From Terriglobales bacterium (GTDB lineage Bacteria > Acidobacteriota > Terriglobia > Terriglobales > Acidobacteriaceae): a stretch of DNA of 64,000 nucleotides. The stretch is taken from NCBI GenBank assembly GCA_035764005.1, contig DASTZZ010000031.1:1-64000 (forward strand), written 5' to 3'. The notes beneath the pieces were generated by a model, which was given only the letters and a program-made list of their open reading frames with translations, did no database searches and had not been told where the DNA came from. Below are positions 43,009-52,750 of this stretch, piece after piece (the first letter of the stretch is position 1; the number at the start of each line of letters is the position of its first letter). Made by a program: the position numbers and the translations under genes.

Positions 43009-44355
43009 ATGACCGACCATCACGGTGCCTATCTGCTAGTTTTGGCGCTCGCCGCGATCATCGCGCTCATAGTTCTGATCGCGCGGTTCAAAATTAATCC
43101 CTTCATCGCGCTCATGACGATCTCGCTGGTGCTCGCAGGTGCGAGCGGAATGCCGCTGCAGACGATTGTGAAGTCATTCGAGAACGGGGTGGGGGGAATT
43201 CTCGGACACATCGCCATCATCGTCGCTCTGGGAACAATGATTGGAAAGATGATGGCAGAATCTGGTGGCGCGGACCAAATCGCGCAAACCATGATTCGCG
43301 TCTTTGGCGAGAAACGCGTGCCATGGGCGATGGTCATCATTGGATTGATCGTCGGCTTGCCTGTGTTTTTCGAAGTGGGATTCGTGCTGCTCGTTCCCAT
43401 CGCATTCAACGTGGCTCGTCGGACCGGAACTTCGCTCATCATGATCGGCCTGCCGATGGTCACCGGGCTCTCCGTTGTACATGGCCTTGTTCCACCGCAT
43501 CCGGCAGCAATGCTCGCCGTTACAACGTACAACGCCGACATCGGTCGCACGATCTTCTATGCGATGTTGATCGGTATTCCCACCGCAATAATCGCTGGCC
43601 CACTGTACGCAAAGGTGATCGCTCCGCGCATTCACCTAGACGAGTACAACCCGATCGCCGAGCAGTTCCTGGAGGAGAATCCCAGAACGGATCTTCCCAG
43701 TTTCGGAATTACCGTCGGGACGATTTTGCTTCCGATAGTGCTGATGCTCATCGGAAGCTGGGCAGATATCCTGTCCACTCCGCGTACCAAATTCAATGAA
43801 GTTCTGCACATGCTCGGCGGAGCCGACATGGCTCTGCTCATCGCCACCGTCGTGAGCTTCGTCACCTTGGGAACAATGCGTGGTTTCTCGCGGCAAGCAA
43901 TTTTGAAATTTACCGATCAGTGCCTGGCGCCGACTGCCACGATCACTCTTCTGGTTGGTGCGGGCGGAGGCCTCGGGCGCATACTTCAGGACAGCGGAAC
44001 CTCGCAGGCGATCGTCGAGCTCGCTCTGCGCGCACATATCTCAATCCTCTTCTCTGCATGGCTGGTGGCTGCGTTAGTGCGGCTCGCAACCGGATCGGCA
44101 ACGGTTGCAATGTCGATGGCCGCCGCGATCATTGCACCGATCGCCGTCCACACTGGAGTGCGGCCCGAACTGCTCACCATCGCCACCGGAGCAGGCTCGC
44201 TGATCTTCTCTCACGTAAATGACGGCGGCTTCTGGCTGGTGAAGGAGTACTTCAACATGAGCGTCGCGCAGACGATCAAGAGCTGGTCCGTATGCGAGAC
44301 CATCATCTCCGTGGTCGCTCTTATATTGACGTTAGGACTCGCGTCTGTGATTTAG
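43009..44355 (+). CDS. GntP-family permease (gluconate/D-serine type)
   Basis: A 448-residue inner-membrane transporter with about 12 helices. GntP-family stretches include RFKINPFIALMTISLVLAG, IMGLP-like VIIGLIVGLPVFFEVGFVLL, PMVTGLSVVHGLVPPHPAAM and SVARLATGSATVAMSMAAAI-like LVRLATGSATVAMSMAA, plus FSHVNDGGFWLVKEYF. Members carry gluconate, other sugar acids or D-serine by proton symport. The adjacent D-aminoacylase favours a D-amino acid or N-acyl-D-amino acid substrate, which is an inference. Confidence 0.9.
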   Translation: MTDHHGAYLLVLALAAIIALIVLIARFKINPFIALMTISLVLAGASGMPLQTIVKSFENGVGGILGHIAIIVALGTMIGKMMAESGGADQIAQTMIRVFGEKRVPWAMVIIGLIVGLPVFFEVGFVLLVPIAFNVARRTGTSLIMIGLPMVTGLSVVHGLVPPHPAAMLAVTTYNADIGRTIFYAMLIGIPTAIIAGPLYAKVIAPRIHLDEYNPIAEQFLEENPRTDLPSFGITVGTILLPIVLMLIGSWADILSTPRTKFNEVLHMLGGADMALLIATVVSFVTLGTMRGFSRQAILKFTDQCLAPTATITLLVGAGGGLGRILQDSGTSQAIVELALRAHISILFSAWLVAALVRLATGSATVAMSMAAAIIAPIAVHTGVRPELLTIATGAGSLIFSHVNDGGFWLVKEYFNMSVAQTIKSWSVCETIISVVALILTLGLASVI

Positions 44356-44406
44356 CTGAAAGGGAAGAACATGATCAAGCCCGAAGGGTTGAGCGTTTAC
44401 TTCTGA

Positions 44407-44718
44407 TTAGTCCAGACGATGTAGAGAAGCGAGTGATCGACCGGCTTTACTCTCAAACCGTTCCTGCAGGGAGGGAATTTCGCCGTTTCTTGCATCGCTC
44501 TCGATGCGTTCGATACGGTGCATCGGGAAGAACACAAGATTAGCGTGCACTTCGTCGCCTGCACGAATTTGCCGGGCGAAATCGTCGAGTGAGTTCAGAT
44601 CGATCCCGCGCAGGCTTGCGCCCGCAGGAGTAAGGGCGAGAATACTCCCCCAGAATTTTTCCCGCGGCATATTCAGGGTGACAATCACGACATTTCCGGG
44701 GCTGAACGGATCGAGCAT
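44407..44718 (-). CDS. Conserved hypothetical protein, 103 aa
   Basis: A soluble protein with a beta-rich N-terminus (GNVVIVTLNMPREKFWGSIL, LTPAGASLRGIDLNSLDDFA) and the distinctive FFPMHRIERIESDARNGEIP followed by SLQERFESKAG. I recognise the HRIERI...GEIPSLxERF pattern as a small acidobacterial family without known function; it may have an Sm-like barrel. It is convergent with the GntP gene and divergent from the Tat amidase. Confidence 0.7.
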   Translation of the reverse strand: MLDPFSPGNVVIVTLNMPREKFWGSILALTPAGASLRGIDLNSLDDFARQIRAGDEVHANLVFFPMHRIERIESDARNGEIPSLQERFESKAGRSLASLHRLD

Positions 44719-44893
44719 GGCTGTCCTGCGCAGGCGATTATCTCACGGTCCGGCAGCTATGAAATGCTCCTTCAAAGCTCGCGACATTCCCGTAAAAATA
44801 CCAACCTTTGGTCTATGTCCTGAGGGAAAACAGCTCTGCTGCCACATTCGTCCCGATGTGCTACAAACGTGCGTTCGAGAAAAAGGAGCGCGC

Positions 44894-46684
44894 GTGGATC
44901 GAAGACGATTTATATCGCGAACGTCACTTGGCATTTTGGCTGCGACCGTGGGAGCGCAGGCGCAATCGCAGCAAACAGCCGATCAGCCGCCGGGAGCGCC
45001 GCCGGCCTTCGGTACCGCGCCAGCGGTAGGACCGGAGGTCACGCCGGAGACATTCGCAGAAGCCGAAAAGCTGGTACAAGTGCAGATGACTTCTGCCGAG
45101 CGCGCCGAAGCAGCAGGCAATTGGCGCAGCGCGATGGCGCCGATCTATGAACGTAGGACCGGACCGCGCAAGGTCGAACTGGAACCGACGCTCGCTCCAT
45201 ACTCAAATTGGAATCCGGTGCTGCCGGGAGAGCACCACGGACCGGAGCAGAACCGGTTCACATGGAGTCGTCCCGATCCGGGACCGCTGCCGGCAAACGA
45301 TGAAGACATTGCATTCTCGCCAGTCACGCATCTGGCGCGGTGGATTGAAACGCGTCGCCTCACGTCGGAGCGGCTAACCCAGCTCTACCTCGATCGGCTG
45401 AAGAAATTTGACCCTAAGCTGCGCTGCGTAATCACGCTCACTCCCGATCTGGCACTTGAGCAGGCGCGCAAAGCCGACGCGGAAATCGCCGGCGGCAAAT
45501 ATCGAGGGCCGCTGCATGGAATTCCATGGGGAGCGAAGGACCTGGTCGATACCGCAGGTATCCGCACTACCTACGGGGCAGAACCATTTCGGGACCGCGT
45601 TCCGCAAGCCAATGCGGCGGTCGTAAAACGACTCAACGATGCGGGAGCGGTGCTGGTTGCAAAGCTGAGCCTCGGCGCACTTGCGCTGAACGACATCTGG
45701 TTCGGCGGCCAGACGATGAATCCGTGGTTGCTCGAAGAAGGCTCCTCCGGATCGAGCGCGGGTCCTGGAGCTGCTACCTCAGCGGGGCTGGTGGCATTCG
45801 CCATTGGCAGTGAGACTGGCGGCAGCATTGTCTCGCCCAGCATGCGCTGCGGAATTACGGGACTGCGTCCTACTTACGGCCGCGTGCCGAGGACGGGCGC
45901 AATGACGCTCTGCTGGTCGCTCGACAAACTCGGTCCCATGGCCCGATATGTGGAAGATACGATGCTGGTGCTGCACGCGATCTCGGGTCCCGACCCGGGA
46001 GACCTCTCCAGCGTTCCCAGCAAGCTCGATTTCGAGGCCGGTGCGCCGGTGAAAGGCCTGCGCGTCGGCTACTTCCCAAAATGGATGAGTGAGACGCCTG
46101 CGACTGAAGTAGACCGCGCAGCCCTGGAAACGGTAAAGAAAGTCGGAATGGTACCTGTCGAAGTCTCGATTCCCGACTGGCCCTACGATTCGCTCGATCT
46201 CGTCTTATTCGCCGAAGCAGCTGCCTCGTTCGAAGACCTTACGTTGAGCCATAAGGTCGACGAACTCAAAATGCAGGTGCCCGATGCCTGGCCGAATCTC
46301 TTCCGCCAGTCACGCTTCTTGTCTGCCGTCGATTTCGTTCAGACCGACCGCTTTCGCCGCAAGGTTGCGCGCGAGATGGAGCGGGTGATGGCGCAAGTCG
46401 ATCTGCTTCTCGTGCCATCACTGCGGGATGAGATGCTCACGATCACGAACTTCACTGGACACCCTTCGCTTACATTCCGCGCAGGATTCGTCGAGGTGTC
46501 GGAAGCACGCAGCGATTGGGCTCCCGATCCCGCGCATCCGCTGCCAAAGTTCTCGCCTCCACGACGCGTGCCTCATGGTGTCACGCTCATCGGGCGCCTG
46601 TTTGATGAGGGCACGATGGTGCGCGCAGGTATGGCGCTTGAACGCAGCTTTGGCGTGGCCGCAGAGAAGCCGCCGGGATTCTGA
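44894..46684 (+). CDS. Tat-exported amidase
   Basis: The amidase-signature triad is present: Lys in GIPWGAKDLVDTAGIRTTYG, the loop EEGSSGSSAGPGAATSAGL, and the nucleophile region IGSETGGSIVSPSMRCGITG. The N-terminus DRRRFISRTSLGILAATVGA is a twin-arginine signal, so it acts in the periplasm. The GTG at 44894 is chosen because GGAG lies just upstream and the Tat motif follows at once. Length is 596 residues; about 130 residues precede the catalytic domain (Pro/Glu-rich linker). The substrate is unknown. Confidence 0.85.
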   Translation: MDRRRFISRTSLGILAATVGAQAQSQQTADQPPGAPPAFGTAPAVGPEVTPETFAEAEKLVQVQMTSAERAEAAGNWRSAMAPIYERRTGPRKVELEPTLAPYSNWNPVLPGEHHGPEQNRFTWSRPDPGPLPANDEDIAFSPVTHLARWIETRRLTSERLTQLYLDRLKKFDPKLRCVITLTPDLALEQARKADAEIAGGKYRGPLHGIPWGAKDLVDTAGIRTTYGAEPFRDRVPQANAAVVKRLNDAGAVLVAKLSLGALALNDIWFGGQTMNPWLLEEGSSGSSAGPGAATSAGLVAFAIGSETGGSIVSPSMRCGITGLRPTYGRVPRTGAMTLCWSLDKLGPMARYVEDTMLVLHAISGPDPGDLSSVPSKLDFEAGAPVKGLRVGYFPKWMSETPATEVDRAALETVKKVGMVPVEVSIPDWPYDSLDLVLFAEAAASFEDLTLSHKVDELKMQVPDAWPNLFRQSRFLSAVDFVQTDRFRRKVAREMERVMAQVDLLLVPSLRDEMLTITNFTGHPSLTFRAGFVEVSEARSDWAPDPAHPLPKFSPPRRVPHGVTLIGRLFDEGTMVRAGMALERSFGVAAEKPPGF

Positions 46685-46709
46685 GGGCCAGGACAGTGAT
46701 CCCTCTCGG

Positions 46710-47423
46710 TCACGTCTCGATGGCTACATGGCACACGCGCCCGACGATCATTTCCGCAGGATCGTGTCCTTCGAGCGGCAGAACGCTTACCGGATGTAGC
46801 TGGTTGTGCGGCCGCAGCACGAGATGATCGCCGTCGCGCTCGACATACTTGATCGTGCAGCCTCGATTTTTCCGCACGGCGTAGATGTTCGCCTCGTTAC
46901 GCCGGTACGGCTGCAGCAGGTTGTAATGACGGTCGATGAGCACAGTCGCTCCGGGCAGAAGACGCGGATACATGCTGCTGGCTTCATGCGCGTCGATTTT
47001 CGTCAGCACGAAACGCTGCCAGCTCTCACGGCCTTTGGACGGCGCAGGACGTAACCGCTTCAGGAACGATTTCTTGAATTTAAGGATGTCGCGGATGACG
47101 TCGCGTTGGATCGTCGGCTGACTTGCCGCGACAGCCGCATCCGTCAGCACCACGTTTTCAAAATTACCCTCACCGGCAGGAATGCTGCTCGCCCGACGAT
47201 TCAGTTCATCGCGACTCAGAAGATCAAAGACTGAAAGATTCTGGGCTGCAAGTATTCGGTCCATTCCCTCCAAGCTAAGTGAGCGTTTGCGATTCAGAAA
47301 GTTCGAGATGTATGCCTGTTCAAACGCAGTCTGTTTCGCGAGCCCCAATCCGGTCAGCTTCTTCTCGCGAATTCTTTCCCACAAGACGCGGCGAAGCTCG
47401 TCTTGTAGGGCAGTGGCATTCAC
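46710..47423 (-). CDS. XRE-family repressor with S24/LexA-like C-terminal domain
   Basis: The N-terminal HTH (about 10-70) includes GLGLAKQTAFEQAYISNFLN and SLSLEGMDRIL. The C-terminal half has the S24 peptidase-like pattern SSMYPRLLPGATVLIDR (Ser nucleophile) and IYAVRKNRGCTIKYVERDGD (candidate Lys), as in LexA- and CI-type repressors that inactivate themselves under stress. At 237 residues it is complete. A perfect palindrome lies 8 bases upstream of the start and between it and the divergent mutM. Confidence 0.8.
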   Translation of the reverse strand: MNATALQDELRRVLWERIREKKLTGLGLAKQTAFEQAYISNFLNRKRSLSLEGMDRILAAQNLSVFDLLSRDELNRRASSIPAGEGNFENVVLTDAAVAASQPTIQRDVIRDILKFKKSFLKRLRPAPSKGRESWQRFVLTKIDAHEASSMYPRLLPGATVLIDRHYNLLQPYRRNEANIYAVRKNRGCTIKYVERDGDHLVLRPHNQLHPVSVLPLEGHDPAEMIVGRVCHVAIET

Positions 47424-47430
47424 ACGCAGA

Positions 47431-47449
47431 GTATATCATTTGGATATAC
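47431..47449. promoter_or_regulatory. Palindromic operator between S24 repressor and mutM
   Basis: GTATATC-ATTTG-GATATAC is a perfect 7-bp inverted repeat. It overlaps TTGGAT (47440-47445), which with TATATC (47463-47468) at 17 bp spacing forms a plausible sigma-70 promoter for mutM. The divergent repressor is the obvious candidate to bind it. Confidence 0.65.
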
Positions 47450-47483
47450 GTACTGAAGTATTTATATCCAGTAAACTTGGATT

Positions 47484-48308
47484 ATGCCGGAACTCCCTGA
47501 GGTCGAAACCATTGCGCGCGGACTTGATAGACGAGTTCGCGGAGATGTGATCGAGTCGGTGTGGTTGGGTACACATCCAGAGCCCTTGAAGTCGACGGCG
47601 AAAGAGATTGCATCGGTGCTGACTCGTTCCCGCATCGCGCACGTGCGACGCGTGGGCAAGCACATCGTGTTCGATCTCGAATCAGCGCAATCCCATAATG
47701 GGAATGCGAAGCGGCAGTGGATCGTGCATCTCGGGATGACCGGACGAATGCTGGTGGCTTCTCCCGAAGAAGCCACACCGAAGCACACGCATGCCATCGC
47801 ATCGCTCGCCTCCGGGCGCGAACTGCGCTTCGTCGATCCCCGCCGCTTCGGACGGCTGAGCGTCGTATCGGAATCGGGATTCACGGGACCGGGAACCGAA
47901 CCACTAACCATCAGCGCAGAAGAATTCGCAAAGCTATTTCGCGGACGCAAGACTCCCATCAAAGCAGCGCTGCTAAATCAGAAACTGCTGCACGGCGTCG
48001 GCAACATCTATGCGGACGAGTCGCTCTTTCGCGCCCGCATTCGTCCGCGCCGCCAGGCTGGACGGCTCACACGCGCGGATCTGGCCCGCCTCCATGTCGC
48101 TGTCAAGGCAGTGTTGAAAGAAGCCATCAAGCTCGGCGGATCGTCGGTGTCTGATTATGTAAATGCCGAGGGAGAAGAGGGCTTCTTCCAGCTTCGGCAC
48201 AGGGTGTACATGCGCACCGGCCAGCCGTGTTTCGTGTGCCGCACGCCCATAAAGCGCATCGTCCTCGGCGGACGCGGCACGCACTACTGTCCCAAGTGTC
48301 AAGGCTGA
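47484..48308 (+). CDS. mutM: Formamidopyrimidine-DNA glycosylase (Fpg/MutM)
   Basis: This enzyme removes 8-oxoguanine and other oxidised purines and nicks the resulting AP site. The catalytic N-terminus PELPEVETIARGLDRRV has Pro2 and Glu3. A helix-two-turn-helix lies near GVGNIYADESLFRARIRP, and the C-terminal zinc finger is CFVC...CPKC with GGRGTHYCPKCQG. At 274 residues it is complete. It is expressed divergently from a self-cleaving-type repressor, with an operator over its promoter, suggesting damage-linked control. Confidence 0.95.
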   Translation: MPELPEVETIARGLDRRVRGDVIESVWLGTHPEPLKSTAKEIASVLTRSRIAHVRRVGKHIVFDLESAQSHNGNAKRQWIVHLGMTGRMLVASPEEATPKHTHAIASLASGRELRFVDPRRFGRLSVVSESGFTGPGTEPLTISAEEFAKLFRGRKTPIKAALLNQKLLHGVGNIYADESLFRARIRPRRQAGRLTRADLARLHVAVKAVLKEAIKLGGSSVSDYVNAEGEEGFFQLRHRVYMRTGQPCFVCRTPIKRIVLGGRGTHYCPKCQG

Positions 48309-48346
48309 TCAGCTCTGTTCACCACGGAGTCACGGAGAACACGGAG

Positions 48347-48424
48347 GTCAGTACCGTCCGCGGTAGCGGATGGGTTTGCCTCAACTGCTACTCTCACCCA
48401 TTCGCTACCGCGAACGGTACTGAC
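48347..48424. repeat. Inverted repeat (gtcagtaccg type)
   Basis: Arms 48347-48375 and 48396-48424 are complementary at 27 of 29 positions (left starts gtcagtaccgtccgcggtag). Flanks carry accacggagtcacggag and acctcggtggtgaaa. Related sequence (ggctaccgccgacggttctg) occurs near 55905, and agtaccgttcgcg at 55766. Confidence 0.8.
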
Positions 48425-48488
48425 TTGCACACCTCGGTGGTGAAAAACCGCTTTCCCTTACAATTGCAGTTCGTCCCCAAGGCCAAAG

Positions 48489-49481
48489 ATGACCGATAAC
48501 TCACAAGGCTTTGCCATTGGAGTCGATCTGGGCGGCACCAACATGCGGATCGCTGCGCTCGACGCCAACGGTAAGCAACTCGAACTCATCACCACCAGCA
48601 CCGAAGTGAAGCGCGGACGCGATCTGGTAGTCGGCGACATTTGTGACGCGATCCGCGCGCTGCGCAAGAAGTTCGATGGGCAGCTCCACTTCGCCGGCAC
48701 AGGCATCGGCGTGCCTGGAATTATCGATATGGCAACGGGCACGGTGATGCAATCTCCTAATCTGCCCGACTGGACGAACTATCCGGTACGCGATGAAATC
48801 CAACGCCGCGTGGAAGGCAGTGTCACGCTGGAAAACGATGCCAACGTCGCCGCACTCGGCGAAAAGTGGATGGGTGCGGGACGCGATGTCGATTCCATGT
48901 GCATGTTCACGCTTGGCACCGGCGTCGGCGCGGGCATCGTCCTCGAAGGCAAGATCTGGCACGGTCTGATGGGCATGGCCGGCGAGTGCGGCCATATCAC
49001 CGTCGTTCCCGACGGCGTGCAGTGCGGCTGCGGCAATCGCGGATGCGTCGAGCAGTACGCCTCGGCGACTGCTGTCAAGCGCATGGCAATAGAAGCAATC
49101 GCGACAGGCCGAGCTCCCGAACTGGCGCGCGCGATGAGCGAGAACCCGGAGTTCAGTTCCAAAGTGGTATTTCAATATGCAATGCAGGGCGACGAAGCAG
49201 CAAAGCAAATCTTCGAAGTAGTCGGTCGTACCATGGGCATGGTTTTAGGCGCAATGGTCAACGCGTTGAATTTGCCTATGTACGTCCTCGGAGGTGGATT
49301 AGCGAGCGGCTGGGAAGCGTTTGCACCAACAATGTTCGCCGACCTGCGCAAGCGCTCTTATGTCTATGCTGCGACCGAGCCCGACCCGCGCCTGCCCGCG
49401 CGCAAACACACGCTCATCACGCGCGCGCTACTAGGAAGCGACGCAGGTTTGGTTGGGGCCGCGCGTCTCGCGCTAATGTGA
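48489..49481 (+). CDS. glk: ROK-family glucokinase
   Basis: It phosphorylates glucose with ATP at the entry to glycolysis. Features: ATP motif GVDLGGTNMRIAALDANGK, sugar site TLENDANVAALGE (catalytic Asp117), LGTGVGAGIVLEGKIWHGL, and the ROK zinc motif with His169 (GECGHITVVPDG) and CGCGNRGCVEQY (Cys179, 181, 186). At 330 residues it is complete. A kinase for another hexose or N-acetylmannosamine cannot be excluded. padR follows on the same strand from its own promoter. Confidence 0.88.
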   Translation: MTDNSQGFAIGVDLGGTNMRIAALDANGKQLELITTSTEVKRGRDLVVGDICDAIRALRKKFDGQLHFAGTGIGVPGIIDMATGTVMQSPNLPDWTNYPVRDEIQRRVEGSVTLENDANVAALGEKWMGAGRDVDSMCMFTLGTGVGAGIVLEGKIWHGLMGMAGECGHITVVPDGVQCGCGNRGCVEQYASATAVKRMAIEAIATGRAPELARAMSENPEFSSKVVFQYAMQGDEAAKQIFEVVGRTMGMVLGAMVNALNLPMYVLGGGLASGWEAFAPTMFADLRKRSYVYAATEPDPRLPARKHTLITRALLGSDAGLVGAARLALM

Positions 49482-49496
49482 CAAGATCCGCTCTCC

Positions 49497-49525
49497 TTGA
49501 CAACCTAGGAGTCGCGGCGTACATT
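49497..49525 (+). promoter_or_regulatory. Sigma-70-like promoter of padR-ADOP
   Basis: TTGACA (49497-49502) and TACATT (49520-49525) are separated by 17 bp, an excellent housekeeping promoter. It lies 23 bases before the GTG start of padR. Confidence 0.75.
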
Positions 49526-49541
49526 CCTAGAACATCTAGGA
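49525..49541. promoter_or_regulatory. Palindromic operator upstream of padR
   Basis: TCCTAGA-ACA-TCTAGGA is a perfect 7-bp inverted repeat that starts at the end of the -10 box, covers the expected transcription start and includes the AGGAG ribosome site. A further half-site-like cctagga lies in the spacer (49504 region). Autorepression by PadR is the likely use. Confidence 0.7.
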
Positions 49542-49547
49542 GAGTTC

Positions 49548-49889
49548 GTGGACAGGCAACCAGAACTCCTGCAAGGCACGCTCGACATGCTGATCCTTAA
49601 GGCCATCTCTCTTGGCCCACTGCACGGATACGGAATTCTGCTTCGTATCCAGCAAATCTCAAAAGATCGGCTCGAGATTCAGCAGGGCTCTCTCTATCCC
49701 GCGCTCTACCGGCTTGAACATCAAGGCTGGATCACAAGCGAGTGGGGCACGTCGGACAACAATCGCAAAGCCAAGTATTACCGCCTAACGGCACAGGGTA
49801 GGCGCGGGCTGGAGTCTGAAACCGCAAAGTGGAATCAGATGACCGAGATCATTGCGGGAATTCTCAAAGCGTCATCGGAGCGCGCATGA
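49548..49889 (+). CDS. PadR-family transcriptional regulator
   Basis: This 113-residue winged-helix protein has the PadR pattern [49 protein letters not shown] and [18 protein letters not shown] 49548 is chosen, with AGGAG 6 bases upstream. Its stop overlaps the start of the permease gene as ATGA. PadR next to an ADOP permease is a common acidobacterial arrangement, and the regulator probably controls its own operon. Confidence 0.93.
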   Translation: MDRQPELLQGTLDMLILKAISLGPLHGYGILLRIQQISKDRLEIQQGSLYPALYRLEHQGWITSEWGTSDNNRKAKYYRLTAQGRRGLESETAKWNQMTEIIAGILKASSERA

Positions 49890-52726
49890 CCATCTGGCCG
49901 CGGTTACGATCGTCGTCGCGAGCAATCTTTCAGCGTTCACGTATCGAGTCAGAGATGGAAGACGAACTGCGCTTCCATATCGAGAGCTATGCCGAAGACC
50001 TTTACCGCACTGGAGTGCCAAAGCAGGAAGCCCTTCGTCGCGCTCGAGCCGAATTCGGCGGAATGGATCGCACGAAAGAGCAGTGTCGCGAAGCGCGCGG
50101 TGTCGGCATTCTCGAATCGTTCATCTGGGACGCACGTTATGGCTTGCGCATGCTGCGCAAAAGTCCCGGATTCACCACTGTCGCAATCATCACGCTTGCC
50201 GTTGGCATTGGCGCAAACACTGCAATCTTCAGTCTGATCAATGCAGTCCTGTTTCGACCGCTACCAGTGCGCGACCCAAGCGGCCTCGTGGTCTTGCGAT
50301 GGAGCGCACATAAATCACCGAAGTATCACAGCTATTCAAGCTACGGCGATACCGCGCCCAGCCGAGATCGCTCGAACCCTGAAGGCGATTCTTTTCCGCA
50401 TGCCTTCTTTGAGCAAGTCGAAAACGCTCACATCTTCAGCAGTCTTGGAGGTTTCGCCGGCGTTGGCCCGATGGCTCTGAGCGGGAATGGCCCAGCCACG
50501 AGTGCGCGCGGTCAGGCGGTTTCTGGGGACTTCTTCTCCACGTTGGGAGTTCAACCTGCCCTCGGCCGCTTGTTACAACCCAGCGATGATCGCCCGTCAT
50601 CAGCGCCAGCCGCAGTGCTGAATTATGCGTACTGGCAGAAGGAATTTGGAGCTTCGCCCGCCGTCGTCGGAAGAGTTGTGCAGCTGAATGGAGTGCCGTT
50701 CACGATTGTCGGCGTGGCCGAACCGAAGTTTCTCAGCCTGAGTTTTGGCGCGAGTTACGACGTGTGGGTTCCGATCAGCTTTCGACCTGCTCTTAATCGG
50801 AACTTCAAGCGCGAGTACGAAGATTCAACTTCATGGTGGCTCTTGATGGTGGCGCGTCTCAAGCGAGGTGTTCCGGCTTCGCAGGCCCAGGCTGCTGTCG
50901 ATCTGCTCTTCCGTGATCAGGTTTTACATGGCGCGAAGCCGCTGCTTGAGCAAAAAGACGCCCCTAAAATCACGCTCGTATCGGCGCAGGATGCTTTGGT
51001 GGGGCAGAGCGGACAATTCAAAGATCCACTTCGCGTGCTGATGGTTGGCGTAGCCATCGTGTTGCTGATCGCGTGCGCAAATGTCGCGGGACTCGTACTC
51101 GGGCGCGCAACCGCGCGGCGGCACGAGATTGCTGTGCGCCTCGCCCTCGGTGCGACGCGCCGCCGGCTGCTACGGCAGTTGGTAACCGAAAGCGTGATTC
51201 TTGCGCTTGCCGGCGGCTTGCTGGGCATTTTGCTGGCATGGTGGGGAGCTCATGCGATAGCCGCCCAGATCGCCAGCGGACAGGATCGCCCGGTGTGGTT
51301 CACGTCTGCACTCAACATTCGCGTGCTGATGTTCACGATCGCAGTTTCTCTTCTGACTGGAATTCTGTCGGGACTAGCTCCGGCGTTGCGTTCCCTGCGG
51401 CTTGACCTCACGCCGGCGCTGAAGCAGGATTCACGGTCGTCGCGGTCGGCTCAGCAGGGACGCAGCCGGCTGTTGCATATCGGGAATCTGCTGGTCGCGC
51501 TTCAAGCAGCTCTTGCAATCGTGGTGCTCATGGGCGCTGGCTTGCTCGTGAACACATTGCGCAATTTGAAGAATCTCGATCCTGGCTTCGACACGCGCAA
51601 CGTGCTGACGTTCGAATTGAATCCGCGTCTCGCAGGATACAAGCCCGACCAGATTGACCAGCTCTATCGCGATCTTCACGATCAGATCTCCGGATTGCCG
51701 GGAGTGCAATCCGTGAGCTACAGCCAGGCGCCGCTGCTGGCCGGCAGTTGGATGCGGACTGATTTCAACTTCATTCCGCCGGGAGAATCAAAGCCGGTTC
51801 GAAAAGAAGCAGATTGGATGCCGGTAAGCACGGATTTCTTCAACACCATGAAGATTCCTTTGCTCGCAGGCCGAATATTCACGCCGGGCGAATATGCAGA
51901 TGCCGAGCGCAACAGCAATCTCGAGATGGCCATGATTCCCGGTCAGAAAGGCGGACCTCCGGATACACGTGTGCCATACGCGGCGGTGGTGAATGAGGAA
52001 TTCGCGAAACGGTACTATCCGGGGCTGAACCCATTAGGCCAGCACTTCGGCGCGGACGATGGCCGCGGAGATCCCGATCGTCCGAACGTAGAACCAGGGT
52101 GGATCATTGTCGGCATCGCAGGCAATGCGAAGTACAACAGCCTTCGGCGCGACATCTTTCCGACGATTTATGTTCCGCTCACGCATTCCCAGGCTGCTTT
52201 CGAGGTGCGGACAGCCAACAATCCGACAGCGCTGATTGTGCCAATTCGGGAATTGATCTACAAGCGTGACGCGAACCTGCCAATGATGCGCGTTAAGACA
52301 CAGTCCGAACACATTGACATGCTGCTCGGACAGGAGCGCATGGTGGCGCAGCTCTCCAGCTACTTCGGAGCTGTCGCGCTGCTTCTCGCGTGCATCGGCC
52401 TGTACGGTCTGATGTCTTATGAGGTAACGCGGCGCACGCGAGAGATCGGTATTCGCATGGCTCTTGGCGCGCGCCGCGCAAACCTCATTCGTCTGGTGGT
52501 CGTGCAGGGCATCGCGGTTGCGCTCCTTGGGGTGGCCGTGGGAGTAGGGGCGGCGCTAGCAGTCAACCGATTGCTTACAAAGCTTTTGTTTGGCGTTAAG
52601 CCTGGCGATCCTGCAACGCTGATTGCAGTCATGCTTCTGCTGGTAGCAGTGGCTCTCCTGGCAGCGTTCTTGCCAGCACGACGTGCCACGCGAGTTGATC
52701 CTATAGTTGCGTTGCGTTGCGAATAG
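49886..52726 (+). CDS. ADOP-family (MacB/FtsX-like) ABC transporter permease
   Basis: The 946-residue protein has a cytosolic N-terminus typical of ADOP proteins ([37 protein letters not shown]), then membrane helix [20 protein letters not shown], a large periplasmic MacB_PCD domain (about 120-370), three helices, a second PCD-like domain (about 560-800) and three final helices with [17 protein letters not shown]. It is two FtsX modules fused, without an ATPase; the ATP-binding partner must be encoded elsewhere. It is translationally coupled to padR. Confidence 0.9.
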   Translation: MTIWPRLRSSSRAIFQRSRIESEMEDELRFHIESYAEDLYRTGVPKQEALRRARAEFGGMDRTKEQCREARGVGILESFIWDARYGLRMLRKSPGFTTVAIITLAVGIGANTAIFSLINAVLFRPLPVRDPSGLVVLRWSAHKSPKYHSYSSYGDTAPSRDRSNPEGDSFPHAFFEQVENAHIFSSLGGFAGVGPMALSGNGPATSARGQAVSGDFFSTLGVQPALGRLLQPSDDRPSSAPAAVLNYAYWQKEFGASPAVVGRVVQLNGVPFTIVGVAEPKFLSLSFGASYDVWVPISFRPALNRNFKREYEDSTSWWLLMVARLKRGVPASQAQAAVDLLFRDQVLHGAKPLLEQKDAPKITLVSAQDALVGQSGQFKDPLRVLMVGVAIVLLIACANVAGLVLGRATARRHEIAVRLALGATRRRLLRQLVTESVILALAGGLLGILLAWWGAHAIAAQIASGQDRPVWFTSALNIRVLMFTIAVSLLTGILSGLAPALRSLRLDLTPALKQDSRSSRSAQQGRSRLLHIGNLLVALQAALAIVVLMGAGLLVNTLRNLKNLDPGFDTRNVLTFELNPRLAGYKPDQIDQLYRDLHDQISGLPGVQSVSYSQAPLLAGSWMRTDFNFIPPGESKPVRKEADWMPVSTDFFNTMKIPLLAGRIFTPGEYADAERNSNLEMAMIPGQKGGPPDTRVPYAAVVNEEFAKRYYPGLNPLGQHFGADDGRGDPDRPNVEPGWIIVGIAGNAKYNSLRRDIFPTIYVPLTHSQAAFEVRTANNPTALIVPIRELIYKRDANLPMMRVKTQSEHIDMLLGQERMVAQLSSYFGAVALLLACIGLYGLMSYEVTRRTREIGIRMALGARRANLIRLVVVQGIAVALLGVAVGVGAALAVNRLLTKLLFGVKPGDPATLIAVMLLLVAVALLAAFLPARRATRVDPIVALRCE

Positions 52727-52750
52727 AGCAGAGAAGATTGTTCTAGGCTC

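Noticed and set aside
44504-44893. A longer rightward start for the Tat amidase
   Set aside because: The extra 130 codons overlap the convincing leftward gene 44407-44718 and would bury the twin-arginine signal; GTG 44894 has a good ribosome site.
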